Shown: positions 1-8,470, counted from the first letter of the stretch. The stretch is DNA of 64,000 nt from Streptomyces sp. MA5143a (GCF_900290235.1 NZ_OLMK01000068.1:124001-188000); one strand, 5' to 3'. The notes: generated from the letters alone by a model not told the origin. Numbers and translations are program-made.

Positions 1-910
1 CGAGGACCCGGTCGACGGTCAGGGACTCGGGGACGAGCAGCGGCTCGCGCAGCAGCTCCGCCACGGAGGTGCGCAGCCGGCGCCCGGCGGGCACGGCGAG
101 GACGTCCTTGATGTGCACGGTGCCGACCACCGAGTCGAGGCTGCCCCGGTAGACGGGGAAGCGGGACAGACCGGTCGCCCGGGTGGCGTTCGCCACGTCC
201 TCGCAGGTCGCCTGGGCGTCGAGGGCGATGACCTGCACACGCGGCGTCATCACGTTCTCGGCGGTGAGGTCGGCCAGGTTCAGCGTCCGCACGAACAGCT
301 CGGCGGTGTCCGGCTCCAGCGCGCCCTCCTTCGCGGAGTGCCGGGCGAGGGCCGCCAGCTCCTGGGGGCCGCGCGCGGAGGCCAGCTCCTCGGCGGGCTC
401 GATCCCGAACAGGCGGACGAGACGGTTGGCGGTGTTGTTGAGGTGGGTGATGAACGGGCGGAACGCAGCACTGAACCAGCGCTGCGGGTTCGCCACCTTC
501 TTCGCCACCGACAGCGGCGAGGAGATCGCCCAGTTCTTCGGCACCAGCTCGCCCACGACCATCAGCACGATCGTGGACAGGGCCGTACCGATCACCAGGG
601 CGACGGAACTCGACGCCGAGGCGGGCACGCCCAGCGCCTCCAGCGGGCCCGCGATGAGCTTGGCGATGGACGGCTCGGCGAGCATGCCGACGACCAGATT
701 GGTCACGGTGATGCCGAGCTGCGCGCCGGACAGCTGGAACGTCAGGTTCCGTACGGCCTTGAGGGCGCCGGCGGCACCCCGCTCGCCGCGCTCCACGGCC
801 CGCTCCAACCGCCCGCGCTCGACGGTGGTCAGCGAGAACTCGGCGGCCACGAACGCGCCGCAGACCAGCGACAGCAGTACCGCCACCAGCAGGAGGAGCA
901 CTTCGGTCAT
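1..910 (-). CDS. CNNM/HlyC-CorC family membrane protein with CBS pair (partial)
   Basis: The gene runs off the left edge; about 303 N-terminal residues are visible. The first ~190 residues form a DUF21/CNNM transmembrane domain: a hydrophobic N-terminal helix, a second helical stretch near residues 103-119, and the family motif GELVPKN at 120-126. A CBS-domain region starts near residue 215 (MTPR at 221-224, then SRFPVYRG). Members are linked to Mg2+/Co2+ efflux or resistance and act in the cytoplasmic membrane; the older name hemolysin is misleading. The ATG at 910 is preceded by a GGGGGTG run. The C-terminal transporter-associated domain would lie outside the window. Family is sure; the substrate is not. 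Confidence 0.9.
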   Translation of the reverse strand, partial: MTEVLLLLVAVLLSLVCGAFVAAEFSLTTVERGRLERAVERGERGAAGALKAVRNLTFQLSGAQLGITVTNLVVGMLAEPSIAKLIAGPLEALGVPASASSSVALVIGTALSTIVLMVVGELVPKNWAISSPLSVAKKVANPQRWFSAAFRPFITHLNNTANRLVRLFGIEPAEELASARGPQELAALARHSAKEGALEPDTAELFVRTLNLADLTAENVMTPRVQVIALDAQATCEDVANATRATGLSRFPVYRGSLDSVVGTVHIKDVLAVPAGRRLRTSVAELLREPLLVPESLTVDRVL

Positions 911-1210
911 CGGGTCACCCCCGTCCCATGATCCGGCAGGGGCGGGATGATCGCGCGATGTCGTGCACCGGCTCGGGCGCGACGGGCGCCGGACCGGCTA
1001 CTGGGAGGCTCGCCCATGGGCGGACGCTCACGACCTTTCCGTAGAGACTCACAGACCCACCCATGGTAAAGGGTCGGCAAAGTGGTGTTCGCCGTCCCGC
1101 TCGCGTCGGCCTTCTCGGTCACGAGCGGCTGGTTCACCCACCGCCCGCCGTACCTCCTGAGCGCGTACCCAGACGATCGCCGCGCATGAGCCGTCGCGCG
1201 GCGTCCGGGG
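911..1210. other. Intergenic region, leader of the CNNM gene
   Basis: About 300 bases without a convincing gene. It contains the leader of the minus-strand CNNM gene and the downstream end of the acetyltransferase gene. A 49-codon open frame on the minus strand (915-1064) ends four bases before the CNNM start and could be a leader ORF, but it has no recognisable family. I see no M-box-like riboswitch core and no strong terminator. Confidence 0.4.
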
Positions 1211-1642
1211 CTACAGGGGCTTGACCCAGCGTCGCCAGTGGTCCTCGCGGTGGTAGCCGGTGGCGGCCCAGGTGTGGTGGGCCTGTTCGTTGGCCTCCAG
1301 GACCATCGCGTCCACGCGCCGCCCGCCGAGGGCGACGAACCGCTGCTCCACCGCTTCCAGCAGCGCGGTGGCGATGCCCTGCCGACGGCGGTCCGGGTGC
1401 ACCGCCAGCCGGTAGGCAGAGCACCGCCAACCGTCGAAGCCGGCGATGACGCTTCCCACGAGGACGCCGTCGCGCTCCGCGAGGATCAGCGCCTCGGGGT
1501 CCCGGGCGAGGAGCCGGGCGACTCCGTCGTGGTCGTCGCTGATGCTCGTTCCTTCCGCGGCCTCGCTCCAGAACCGCAGCACGGTGTCGATGTCCGAGGG
1601 GGAGGCGTAACGGATTCGAAGATCATTCATGGGACGAGCCAA
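1211..1642 (-). CDS. GNAT family N-acetyltransferase
   Basis: A 139-143 residue GCN5-type acetyltransferase that should transfer the acetyl group of acetyl-CoA to an amine; the substrate cannot be read. Motif A, the acetyl-CoA pyrophosphate loop, is clear at residues 81-93 (VHPDRRRQGIATA), after the beta4 strand SAYRLA. The length fits a single GNAT domain. Start choice: ATG at 1630 gives 139 residues, but a TTG at 1642 has the better ribosome-binding site (AGGTGAG about 8 nt upstream), so the longer form is given. It is a lone gene between the CNNM gene and a decayed region. Confidence 0.85.
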   Translation of the reverse strand: MARPMNDLRIRYASPSDIDTVLRFWSEAAEGTSISDDHDGVARLLARDPEALILAERDGVLVGSVIAGFDGWRCSAYRLAVHPDRRRQGIATALLEAVEQRFVALGGRRVDAMVLEANEQAHHTWAATGYHREDHWRRWVKPL

Positions 1643-1847
1643 GCAGAGCGCTCACCTGTCCGGCGAACGGATTTCCGCCACCGCGTTCCTCGTGGGGGGG
1701 GGGCGGAGGCGGGCCTCAACGGGGCTGCTGCCACCGGCGGCGACGGCCGCGTCGCGCACGATCCGGGCCGCGCGGGCGCTACAGCGCTGGGCCGAGAGGC
1801 CGGGGTGATCGCGCCAGGCGGACGCCGCCAACCGCAGGGCGGGCTCC

Positions 1848-2105
1848 GTGCTCCTCGCGGTGGCCATGCGCCCGAGGGGCGGCCGGCTGTCCGACCGGCT
1901 GGGCCCGGTCCGGATGCCGGCCGGCTCGCTGACCGTGGTCGTTCGCCGGGGCGCTCGTGCAGTCCTTCACGCTCCCCCTCGCCCCCCGTGGGCACCGTCG
2001 CCTTCTTGCCCGTGGCCGCCGCGCTCGGCGCCGGCGCGACCTTCGTCGCCGCACTCGCCCGCACCCTCACCGGGGTACCTGCCGCGGCGGAGGGCGGCGG
2101 GCGCG
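1848..2105 (+). pseudogene. Decayed NarK/NasA-type nitrate transporter remnant (MFS)
   Basis: Three consecutive stretches on the plus strand look like one piece of a nitrate/nitrite MFS transporter broken by frameshifts. In one frame near 1851-1940 reads AVAMRPRGGRLSDRLGPVR, the cytoplasmic loop motif of MFS carriers. The next frame, near 1950-1992, reads AGALVQSFTLPLAP. The third, near 1988-2060, reads VGTVAFLPVAAALGAGATFV. Joined, these follow the order of NarK-type proteins as I remember them. No start, no N-terminal half and no functional C-terminus remain. The flanks (1643-1847 and 2106-2246) are also non-coding and include a run of ten G near 1693-1704. Confidence 0.6.
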
Positions 2106-2246
2106 CACCCCGCACGGGCCGTCGGCGCGGGCACGGCACCACGGCCGACACGACCGCGTAGTACGGCGGCCGCGCTATCCGTCCGGCCCCACGGCACCCC
2201 GCACGTACTCGACGGCCGGCAGCCGGAGGCATCGGGCCCCGCCGTC

Positions 2247-3125
2247 TCACCGGCCGCGCAGCGCCTCGATGACGCGGGCGAACGCCTCCATGTTCGGCTC
2301 CAGGACCGTGAGATACGTGAAGCCGTACCGCTTCCGCTGCGCCAGTACCTGTTCGACGATCTCGTCCAGCGTCCCCACGAGGACCAGCGGCAGCCGCAGG
2401 ACCTGCTCCTCGCGGAGATGCGGGATGTGCCCGAGCCACGGCCGCACGGCGGCGCCGCGGTCCTCGGCGAACTCCACGATCTGGATCAGCAGATTGAGCT
2501 CGGCCGGCTCCTCACGGCCGGACGCGAACTCGTGGTACCGGCCGACCCGTTCGTCCAGCTCCTCCGCCGTCAGCGCCTCCAGCGTGCCTCCCGCCCCCGG
2601 CCGGGCGCCCGTGAACGCCGCGATGTCCGCGTGTTCGGCGGTGATCCGCAGCATCCGGTCGCCGTTGGCGCCGACGAGCAGCGGTACGGTCCGCTGCGCG
2701 GGGCGCGGTTGGTGCTCCTCCGAGTCGAGGAGCCGCCGTAACTCCGCGATCGTCCGGGCGAGATGGTCGACGCGCTCGCGCGGCGACCTCCACGGCAGGC
2801 CCGCTCTCTCGTGCTCGGCCGGCACGTACCCGGTGCCCAGCCCCAGCTCCAGGCGTCCGCCGGTCAGCGCGTCCGTGGTGGCCACCTCGCGCGCGAGGAG
2901 CGCCGGGTTCCAGAAGCCCGCGTTGAGCACGAACGTGCCGACCCGGGGCCGTTCGGTCGCCTCGGCCGCGGCGACCAGCGCCGGGAACGGGGCGGGCATG
3001 CCCAGATGGTCGGGGACCAGGATCACGTCGTAGCCGAGCCGCTCGGCCCTGCGGCACTTCGCGCGCCACTCCTCGGCCGAGGTCGGATTGAGCAGGTTGA
3101 CTCCGAAACGGAACGGGCGCGGCAT
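2247..3125 (-). CDS. LLM class F420-dependent oxidoreductase
   Basis: A 292-residue luciferase-like TIM-barrel protein of the F420-binding subgroup (TIGR03621-like). The N-terminus reads FRFGVNLLNP, then DVILVPDHLGMPAPFPAL (residues 33-50), and LTGGRLELGLGTGY (88-100) is the usual cofactor-phosphate segment. Such enzymes use F420 or FMN for hydride transfer; the substrate is unknown. It is transcribed alone. Codon 129 (bases 2739-2741) is TTA, the rare leucine codon read by the bldA tRNA in Streptomyces, so translation may be limited to late growth. It sits next to a pseudogene, so it may belong to a plastic part of the chromosome. Confidence 0.88.
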   Translation of the reverse strand: MPRPFRFGVNLLNPTSAEEWRAKCRRAERLGYDVILVPDHLGMPAPFPALVAAAEATERPRVGTFVLNAGFWNPALLAREVATTDALTGGRLELGLGTGYVPAEHERAGLPWRSPRERVDHLARTIAELRRLLDSEEHQPRPAQRTVPLLVGANGDRMLRITAEHADIAAFTGARPGAGGTLEALTAEELDERVGRYHEFASGREEPAELNLLIQIVEFAEDRGAAVRPWLGHIPHLREEQVLRLPLVLVGTLDEIVEQVLAQRKRYGFTYLTVLEPNMEAFARVIEALRGR

Positions 3126-3230
3126 GAACTCTCCTCACCGACAGGGGATTTGAGCCTGTGTGTCCCGGCGAGTACACCACCCGGGCGCGCTCGCTGCCAG
3201 CACGCCCGGCCTGTCGGCCCCGCCGGACGG

Positions 3231-5801
3231 TCACTCGTGCGCGATCGCCGCCAGCACATTCATCCGCGACGCCCGCAGCGCCGGCAGCAGGGCGGCCACC
3301 ACCCCCACCACCGCCGAGCCGATCACCACGGCGACGACCGTGCCCCAGGGGATCGCCAGTGCCTTCATGCCCTGGAGCGCCAGCACCTGCTGCACGCACA
3401 CCCCCCACACCAGCCCCAGCGCCAGCCCGAGGACCGCGCCGAACACGGCGATCACCACCGACTCCAGCCGGATCATCCGCCGCAGCTGCCGCCGGCCCAG
3501 CCCGATCGCGCGCAGCAGCCCGATCTCCCGGGTGCGCTCGACCACCGAGAGGGCGAGGGTGTTCACCACGCCGAGCACGGCGATGACGATCGCGAGGCCG
3601 AGCAGCGCGTACACCAGGTACAGCAGCACGGCGATCTGGCCGCGGACCAGTTCCTTGTAGTCGGCCTGGTCCCGCACCTGCACCTGCGGGTACGCGTCCA
3701 GCGTCCGCTCCAGGTTCGCGCGCAGCTCGTCGGCGCCGACCCCGGAGGCGGCGTTCACGTACAGCGCCGAGTCCTGGCCGTCCGGCACGTACCGCTCGAC
3801 GGTGCCCGTCCCGAAGAAGAGGCCGCCCTGCATCCCGAAGCCGTCGGCGGTGTCCTGGTCGGTGAGCGCGGCGACCTTGAGCTCGGCGTCCTTCCCGCCC
3901 GGGAACCGCACCGGGACCGTGTCGCCGACCGTCACGTCGTGCTCGCGGGCGAAGTCCACGTCCATGCCGAGGGCGCCGTCGGCGAGCGCGGCGGCGCTGT
4001 CGCCCTCGGCGTAGGTGACGTTCGCGACCTCGTCGAGCCGGGGGTCGTAGGCGGCGGCGGTGGTCTCGATCCGCTTGCCGTCCGGCAGCCGTACGGCCAC
4101 GGGCGCGAACCGCTGCCGTACGACGAGGCCGGCGCCCTCCGTGTCGCGGATCTTGTCGGTGACCTCCTGGGGGAACGGCAGGAAGTTCTGGTTCTGGACG
4201 ACGAAGTCCGCGCCCAGCGTTTTGTCGATCTCGTTGTCGAACGACTTGGTCATCGACGCGCTCGCCACGGACATCCCGGCGACCAGCGCGAGCCCCACCA
4301 TCAGCGCGGCGGCCGTGGCTCCCGTACGGCGCGGGTTGCGCAGGGCGTTGCGCTGGCTCATCCGGCCGACGGAGCCGAACAGCGCCGGGAACGCGCCGCC
4401 GAGGACCCGGATCACGGGCCGTACCAGGAGCGGGCCCGCGATGACGGTCGCGATCAGGGTGAGGACGACGCCGAGGCCGAGGAGCGAGGCCGCCGAGCCG
4501 GTGTCCGACGACATCGCGCACCCGACGAGCGCGGCGGCGCCGGCCGCGCCGACGACCGCGCCGACCACCGCCCGCGTCCGCAGCGGCCGTCCCACCCCGG
4601 CGATCTCCGCGTCCGTGAGCGCCGCCATGGGCGACACGGTCGCCGCGCGCCGCGCCGGCAGGTACGCCGCCACGAAGGTGACCCCGAGGCCGACGACGTA
4701 CGCCGCGATCGGTGTGCCCACGCCGACGACCATCTCGGTGGACTTGAGGTTCATCCCGAACGCGCCCATGAGCTCGATCAGCCCGAAGGCCAGCCCGATG
4801 CCCGCGGCGAGGCCGAGCGTCGACCCGACGAGGCCGAGGAGCGCCGCCTCGGTGAGCACCGAACGGCGCACCTGCCGCCGGTCGGCGCCGAGGGCGCGCA
4901 GCAGGCCCAGCTCACGGGTGCGCTGGGCGATGAGCATCGAGAAGGTGTTGACGATGAGGAACACCCCGACGAGCGTCGCGATGCCCGCGAAGCCGAGCAT
5001 CACGTACTTGATGACGTCGAGGAACCCGCCCAGCGAGGCGGCCGCCGAATCGGCCTGCTCGTCGGCGGTCTGGTACTCGTAGGTGCCCGGCCCGAGGGCT
5101 GCGGCGATCCGTTCCTTCAGCTCGGCGTCGCCGACACCGGGGTCCGCGGTCACCGAGATGCTCGTGGCGGCATCCGGGTCGCCCAGCAGCCGGGTCTGCG
5201 CGGTCCGGGTGTCGAGGAAGACCAGCGCTGCGCCGGGGTTGGTGGTGGTGAAGGTGGCGATGCCGACGATCCTCACCTTGAAGGAGCCGGGTGCGGCGAG
5301 GACGGTGAGGGTGTCACCGATCGCCACGTCCTTCTTCTTCGCGGTGTCGGCGTCCAGCAGCGCCTGCCCGGGTCCCTTGGGCGCGTGCCCGCTGGTCAGC
5401 TCCACGGGGCTGCGGTCGGTGGGATACCAGTCGGTCGCGATGGTGGGGGCGCCGGTCGTCGGGCCCACCGACTCGTTGTCCCGGTCGACGACGGTGATGT
5501 TCTCCACGGACGCGTCGACATGGGCGTCCGCCACCCCGTCGACCTTCGCGACCCGCTCGGCGAGCGAGGCGGGCACGGTGTCCACGGCCCCGGAGGGCAT
5601 CTGCCCCTCCAGGTCGTCGTCCTTCGGGCCGACGGTGACGTCGGCCGAGGTGGAGGCGAAGAGACGGTCGAAGGTACGGGTGACCGTGTCCGAGAAGATC
5701 AGACTGCCCGCGACGAATGCCACGGACAGGACGACGGCCAGCGCCGAGAGCACCAGCCGCCCCTTGTGCGCCAGGAAACTCCGCAGGGTCGCCTTCAGCA
5801 C
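3231..5801 (-). CDS. ABC transporter permease, FtsX/MacB type, duplicated core
   Basis: An 856-residue permease of the type VII (MacB/LolC/FtsX-like) group. A first membrane helix (about 16-38) is followed by a large extracytoplasmic domain (~40-235) and a three-helix FtsX core (~255-380, containing TRELGLLRALGADRRQVRR). A second half repeats the pattern: a helix near 490-515, another external domain, and a final FtsX core (~730-845, with TREIGLLRAIGLGRRQLRRM). Such proteins use ATP for mechanotransmission or for extracting lipids and peptides from the membrane rather than for classic import. The ATPase gene lies four bases upstream in the same operon. Cargo unknown. Confidence 0.93.
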   Translation of the reverse strand: MLKATLRSFLAHKGRLVLSALAVVLSVAFVAGSLIFSDTVTRTFDRLFASTSADVTVGPKDDDLEGQMPSGAVDTVPASLAERVAKVDGVADAHVDASVENITVVDRDNESVGPTTGAPTIATDWYPTDRSPVELTSGHAPKGPGQALLDADTAKKKDVAIGDTLTVLAAPGSFKVRIVGIATFTTTNPGAALVFLDTRTAQTRLLGDPDAATSISVTADPGVGDAELKERIAAALGPGTYEYQTADEQADSAAASLGGFLDVIKYVMLGFAGIATLVGVFLIVNTFSMLIAQRTRELGLLRALGADRRQVRRSVLTEAALLGLVGSTLGLAAGIGLAFGLIELMGAFGMNLKSTEMVVGVGTPIAAYVVGLGVTFVAAYLPARRAATVSPMAALTDAEIAGVGRPLRTRAVVGAVVGAAGAAALVGCAMSSDTGSAASLLGLGVVLTLIATVIAGPLLVRPVIRVLGGAFPALFGSVGRMSQRNALRNPRRTGATAAALMVGLALVAGMSVASASMTKSFDNEIDKTLGADFVVQNQNFLPFPQEVTDKIRDTEGAGLVVRQRFAPVAVRLPDGKRIETTAAAYDPRLDEVANVTYAEGDSAAALADGALGMDVDFAREHDVTVGDTVPVRFPGGKDAELKVAALTDQDTADGFGMQGGLFFGTGTVERYVPDGQDSALYVNAASGVGADELRANLERTLDAYPQVQVRDQADYKELVRGQIAVLLYLVYALLGLAIVIAVLGVVNTLALSVVERTREIGLLRAIGLGRRQLRRMIRLESVVIAVFGAVLGLALGLVWGVCVQQVLALQGMKALAIPWGTVVAVVIGSAVVGVVAALLPALRASRMNVLAAIAHE

Positions 5802-5805
5802 GGTC

Positions 5806-6678
5806 TCAGTCCTTGTCGAGGTCGGTGGTCCCGGTGGGGCGCGCGTCGGCGGGGGCGCCCTCCCCGTCGGTCGTGGCGCGCGGGTCGAGCCCCGAGGGCT
5901 GGGCGGCGCTTCCGCTGAACAGGCGCATGCGTTCGAGGACCGCCTCGGCCGTGGGGTGCTCCATCCGGTCCACGATCCGTCCGTCGGCGAGATAGAGCAC
6001 CAGGTCGGAGTGGGCGGCGGCCCCGGGGTCGTGGGTGACCATGACGACGGTCTGGCCCAGCTGGTCGACGGCCTCGCGCAGGAAGCCCAGCACCTCCAGT
6101 CCGGCCCGTGAGTCGAGGTTGCCGGTGGGCTCGTCCGCGAAGATCAGCTCGGGCCGGGAGGCGAGGGCGCGGGCGCAGGCGACCCGCTGCTGCTGGCCGC
6201 CGGACAGCTGCGACGGCCGGTGCCCCAGCCGGTTCCGCAGTCCGAGCGTGTCGATGACCTGGTCCAGCCACTTCTCGTCCGGTTTCCGGCCCGCGATGTC
6301 CATCGGCAGGGTGATGTTCTCGGCCGCGTTCAACGTCGGGATGAGATTGAACGACTGGAACATGAAGCCGATGCGGTCCCGGCGCAGCCGGGTCAGCTCC
6401 CGGTCCTTCAGCCCGGTGATCTCGGTGTCCCCGAGCCACACCTGCCCGGCCGACACGGTGTCGAGCCCGGCCAGACAGTGCATCAGCGTGGACTTCCCCG
6501 AGCCCGAGGGGCCCATCACCGCGGTGAAGCGGCCGCGCGTGATGTCCACGTCGACCGAGTCGAGGGCGAGCACCGCCGTCTCGCCCGAGCCGTACGCCTT
6601 CGTCAGGCCCCGGGCGCGGGCGGCGACACCGTCGGCTTCCGCGCGGCCGACGGAGTGCTCAGCGGCAGCAGTGGACAA
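5806..6678 (-). CDS. ABC transporter ATP-binding protein (MacB/LolD type)
   Basis: The ATPase partner of the FtsX-type permease directly downstream. In the 290-residue form Walker A is GPSGSGKST at 56-64, the signature LSGGQ at 158-162 and Walker B LIFADEP at 178-184, followed by GNLD and a switch-region His in MVTHDP. The insert MFQSFNLIPTLNAAEN is typical of the LolD/MacB group. An ATG at 6708 in the same frame is possible, but the TTG at 6678 has a much better ribosome-binding site (AGGGAGG 7 nt upstream), so I use it. The ~70-residue C-terminal extension rich in Ala/Asp/Thr is outside the ABC domain. Confidence 0.93.
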   Translation of the reverse strand: MSTAAAEHSVGRAEADGVAARARGLTKAYGSGETAVLALDSVDVDITRGRFTAVMGPSGSGKSTLMHCLAGLDTVSAGQVWLGDTEITGLKDRELTRLRRDRIGFMFQSFNLIPTLNAAENITLPMDIAGRKPDEKWLDQVIDTLGLRNRLGHRPSQLSGGQQQRVACARALASRPELIFADEPTGNLDSRAGLEVLGFLREAVDQLGQTVVMVTHDPGAAAHSDLVLYLADGRIVDRMEHPTAEAVLERMRLFSGSAAQPSGLDPRATTDGEGAPADARPTGTTDLDKD

Positions 6679-6812
6679 AACGGCCTCCCTGATCGAAAGG
6701 GTTCGCATTCCGGGCGTTCCCGGACGAGCCTAATGTGATCCAGTCCACACCGGATATCCCCCCGAAGTCCGAGGCGGCCTCCGCCGCAGGTCGGGCACCG
6801 GATGTCGGTGTA

Positions 6813-6835
6813 AGGGGCATCGGAGTCATGCCCCT
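6813..6835. repeat. Small inverted repeat upstream of the TA-like pair
   Basis: Arms AGGGGCAT and ATGCCCCT (6813-6820 and 6828-6835) with a 7-base loop lie between the divergent ABC and toxin-antitoxin operons. No U-tract follows, so a regulator site for the ABC operon is as likely as a terminator. Confidence 0.45.
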
Positions 6836-6893
6836 AGGGGGGCGGCTGCCACTGCTCCCGACGGGGAAGCGTGCTCGGTGGGCACGGAGGCCC

Positions 6894-6922
6894 TTGCCGT
6901 GCTAGCGCTCCGGCGCTAGCGT
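6894..6922 (+). promoter_or_regulatory. Promoter with embedded operator for the RHH/Fic-like pair
   Basis: A -35 element TTGCCG (6894-6899) and -10 element TAGCGT (6917-6922) are 17 bases apart. A perfect palindrome, GCTAGCGC-tccg-GCGCTAGC (6901-6920), fills the spacer and overlaps the -10. The start codon at 6929 is only 6 bases downstream of the -10, so the transcript would be leaderless. The geometry suggests autorepression by the RHH protein it drives; that binding is inferred. Confidence 0.65.
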
Positions 6923-6928
6923 CGAGGC

Positions 6929-7201
6929 ATGGCCAAGACCCAGCTGAACGTACGGGTGGACGAGGACACGGCGCGAGCCGCCCGGGAGCGAGCCCTGGAG
7001 CGCGGGATGAGTGTCAACCGGTACATCGAGGAGCTGGTCAGACAGGACACCGGAGAGGTGGGCCACACCTTCGTGGAGTCCGCGGCCGACTTCATGAAGC
7101 AGTACGAGGCGGTCTTCGCCGAGGAGTTCGACGGCGCCCCCACCCGGACGGCGCCGAAGGCGGCGGGGGAACCCGGGGGCGGGCGCGAGGGACGTCGCTG
7201 A
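6929..7201 (+). CDS. Ribbon-helix-helix antitoxin-like protein
   Basis: A 90-residue protein. The N-terminus (QLNVRVDEDTARAARERALE, then RGMSVNRYIEEL) fits an Arc/CopG ribbon-helix-helix DNA-binding domain: one beta strand and two helices over residues 4-43. The acidic C-terminal part (~45-72, TFVESAADFMKQYEAVFAEEF) would be the partner-binding arm, and the last ~20 residues are disordered. The next gene starts 4 bases after the stop, so the pair is co-transcribed and probably a type II toxin-antitoxin module. A palindrome fills its promoter spacer, suggesting self-repression. The domain call is confident; the antitoxin role rests on context. Confidence 0.8.
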   Translation: MAKTQLNVRVDEDTARAARERALERGMSVNRYIEELVRQDTGEVGHTFVESAADFMKQYEAVFAEEFDGAPTRTAPKAAGEPGGGREGRR

Positions 7202-7205
7202 TCCC

Positions 7206-7580
7206 TTGAGCCAGCTCAGAATCGACCTCGCCTGGCTGCTGATGGTCGCCGAACAGAAGACGCCCGGAGATCCCCAGGTCAGCGACTGGGGCGCTCTTGT
7301 CGCCGCCGTCGCCCGGCACGACGCGCAGATCTTCGACGTCCCCGTCTACGACACCCCGCACGCCCGCGCCGCCTCCCTCCTGCAACTCCTGCTGCACGTC
7401 CCGGCCCTGGAGCGTTCCAACGCGCTGTTCGCCTCCGCTGTCGCCTACGGCTACCTCGTCGCCAGCGGCGTCAAGGTCGTCACCTCCGCCGAGCAGGTGC
7501 GCGAACTGGCCAGACTCGTCAAGAGCGGGGAGGCCACGGTGCAGGACATCGCCCAGGAACTGCGCCAGTGGAGCCGGTGA
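7206..7580 (+). CDS. Fic/Doc-like toxin component, catalytic motif degenerate
   Basis: A 124-residue protein starting at TTG 7206, four bases after the RHH gene. It resembles the small streptomycete proteins annotated as Fic-family toxin component: LRIDLAWLLMVAE, then FDVPVYDTPHARAASLLQLL and a helix ending in RSNALFASAVAYGYL near residues 69-83, followed by GVKVVTSAEQVRELARLV. The canonical Fic motif HPFx(D/E)GNGR is not intact; only a distant echo (LLHVPALERSN) lies in its place. It may have lost AMP-transferase activity or may belong to a separate fold family. Its role as a toxin is inferred from the partner gene. Confidence 0.65.
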   Translation: MSQLRIDLAWLLMVAEQKTPGDPQVSDWGALVAAVARHDAQIFDVPVYDTPHARAASLLQLLLHVPALERSNALFASAVAYGYLVASGVKVVTSAEQVRELARLVKSGEATVQDIAQELRQWSR

Positions 7581-7629
7581 ACGACGACCGTCCGGCGTCT
7601 CGGCGCCGGGCAGATACGTCGGGTGGGGC

Positions 7630-8298
7630 CTAGGGATTGTCCTCGTGCGGGCCGGAGCGTCGGGCCCGGCCCAGTACGTGGTGGGAGCTGGGCAGGCGCG
7701 GGCCCCGCGGCGGTAGGGACAGCTCCCTGACCGACTCGATCTCGAAGGCCGCGGCCCCGATCGCGCCCACCGGGTCGCGGGACACATGGCAGCCGCCGAA
7801 CAGCAGGGGCCACACCGTGTGGTCCAGCGCCCGCCGGGTCGTGCGCGTCACCCGGCCGCCGCCCCCGCCGTGCTCGAAGAACCGCAGCTCACCACCGGGA
7901 CGCAGCACCCGTCGGATCTCCCGCAGCGCACGCTCCACATCCCGCACGCTGCACAGCACCAGCGACACCACGGCCGCGTCGAACGCCTCGCTCTTGACCG
8001 GCAGGGCCTGAGCCGCGCCCGGCGCGACATCCACCGGCACATCGGCGCGCAGGGCCGCCTCCAGGGCCAACTTCCGCAGGGAGCGCTCCGGTTCGATCGC
8101 CACGACCTCCGCGACCGTACGCGGGTAGTGCGCGAAGTTCAGGCCGTTGCCGGCACCGATCTCGATGACCCGCCCCGAGAGCCCGGCGAGCAGCTCGTCA
8201 CGCAACGGGCCGACCATCGGCTCCGCCGACACGCTCAGCCGGGCGTAGAACCGGGCGAACAGGGGGTGGCGCACGGCGTCCTTGCCGGCACGGACCAT
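7630..8298 (-). CDS. Class I SAM-dependent methyltransferase
   Basis: A 222-residue protein with a complete Rossmann-type methyltransferase core. Motif I is VIEIGAGNGLNF (44-55), the acidic residue ending strand 2 is in VAIEPE, and the later strand motif is FDAAVVSLVLCSV followed by LREIRRVLRPGGELRFFEH, typical of UbiE/COQ5-like small-molecule methyltransferases. The methyl acceptor cannot be predicted. It is convergent with the toxin-antitoxin pair and alone in its transcript. Soluble, no signal peptide. Confidence 0.88.
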   Translation of the reverse strand: MVRAGKDAVRHPLFARFYARLSVSAEPMVGPLRDELLAGLSGRVIEIGAGNGLNFAHYPRTVAEVVAIEPERSLRKLALEAALRADVPVDVAPGAAQALPVKSEAFDAAVVSLVLCSVRDVERALREIRRVLRPGGELRFFEHGGGGGRVTRTTRRALDHTVWPLLFGGCHVSRDPVGAIGAAAFEIESVRELSLPPRGPRLPSSHHVLGRARRSGPHEDNP

Positions 8299-8470
8299 GA
8301 CGGACCTCCCGAGGAGGACGACAGATACCCGGATTGTCCCCCGCCGGGGACCGGCTCACCCGTCCCGCGCCGAGAGGCGGACACGACGGCGCCCGCCGCG
8401 CGGCCCTGGGGAGGAGGTCGCGCGACGGGCACCGGTCGTACGGCGGGCGGTGTTCCGCGATGCCGTGCGG

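Noticed and set aside
911-1210. Mg2+ riboswitch (M-box) before the CNNM gene
   Set aside because: I could not find the conserved blocks; the region looks like an ordinary leader.
2763-5918. Long plus-strand open frame (over 1000 codons) opposite the ABC permease
   Set aside because: It is an antisense shadow caused by high GC third positions; composition is Arg/His/Gly-rich and no domain appears, while the minus strand encodes an FtsX-type permease.
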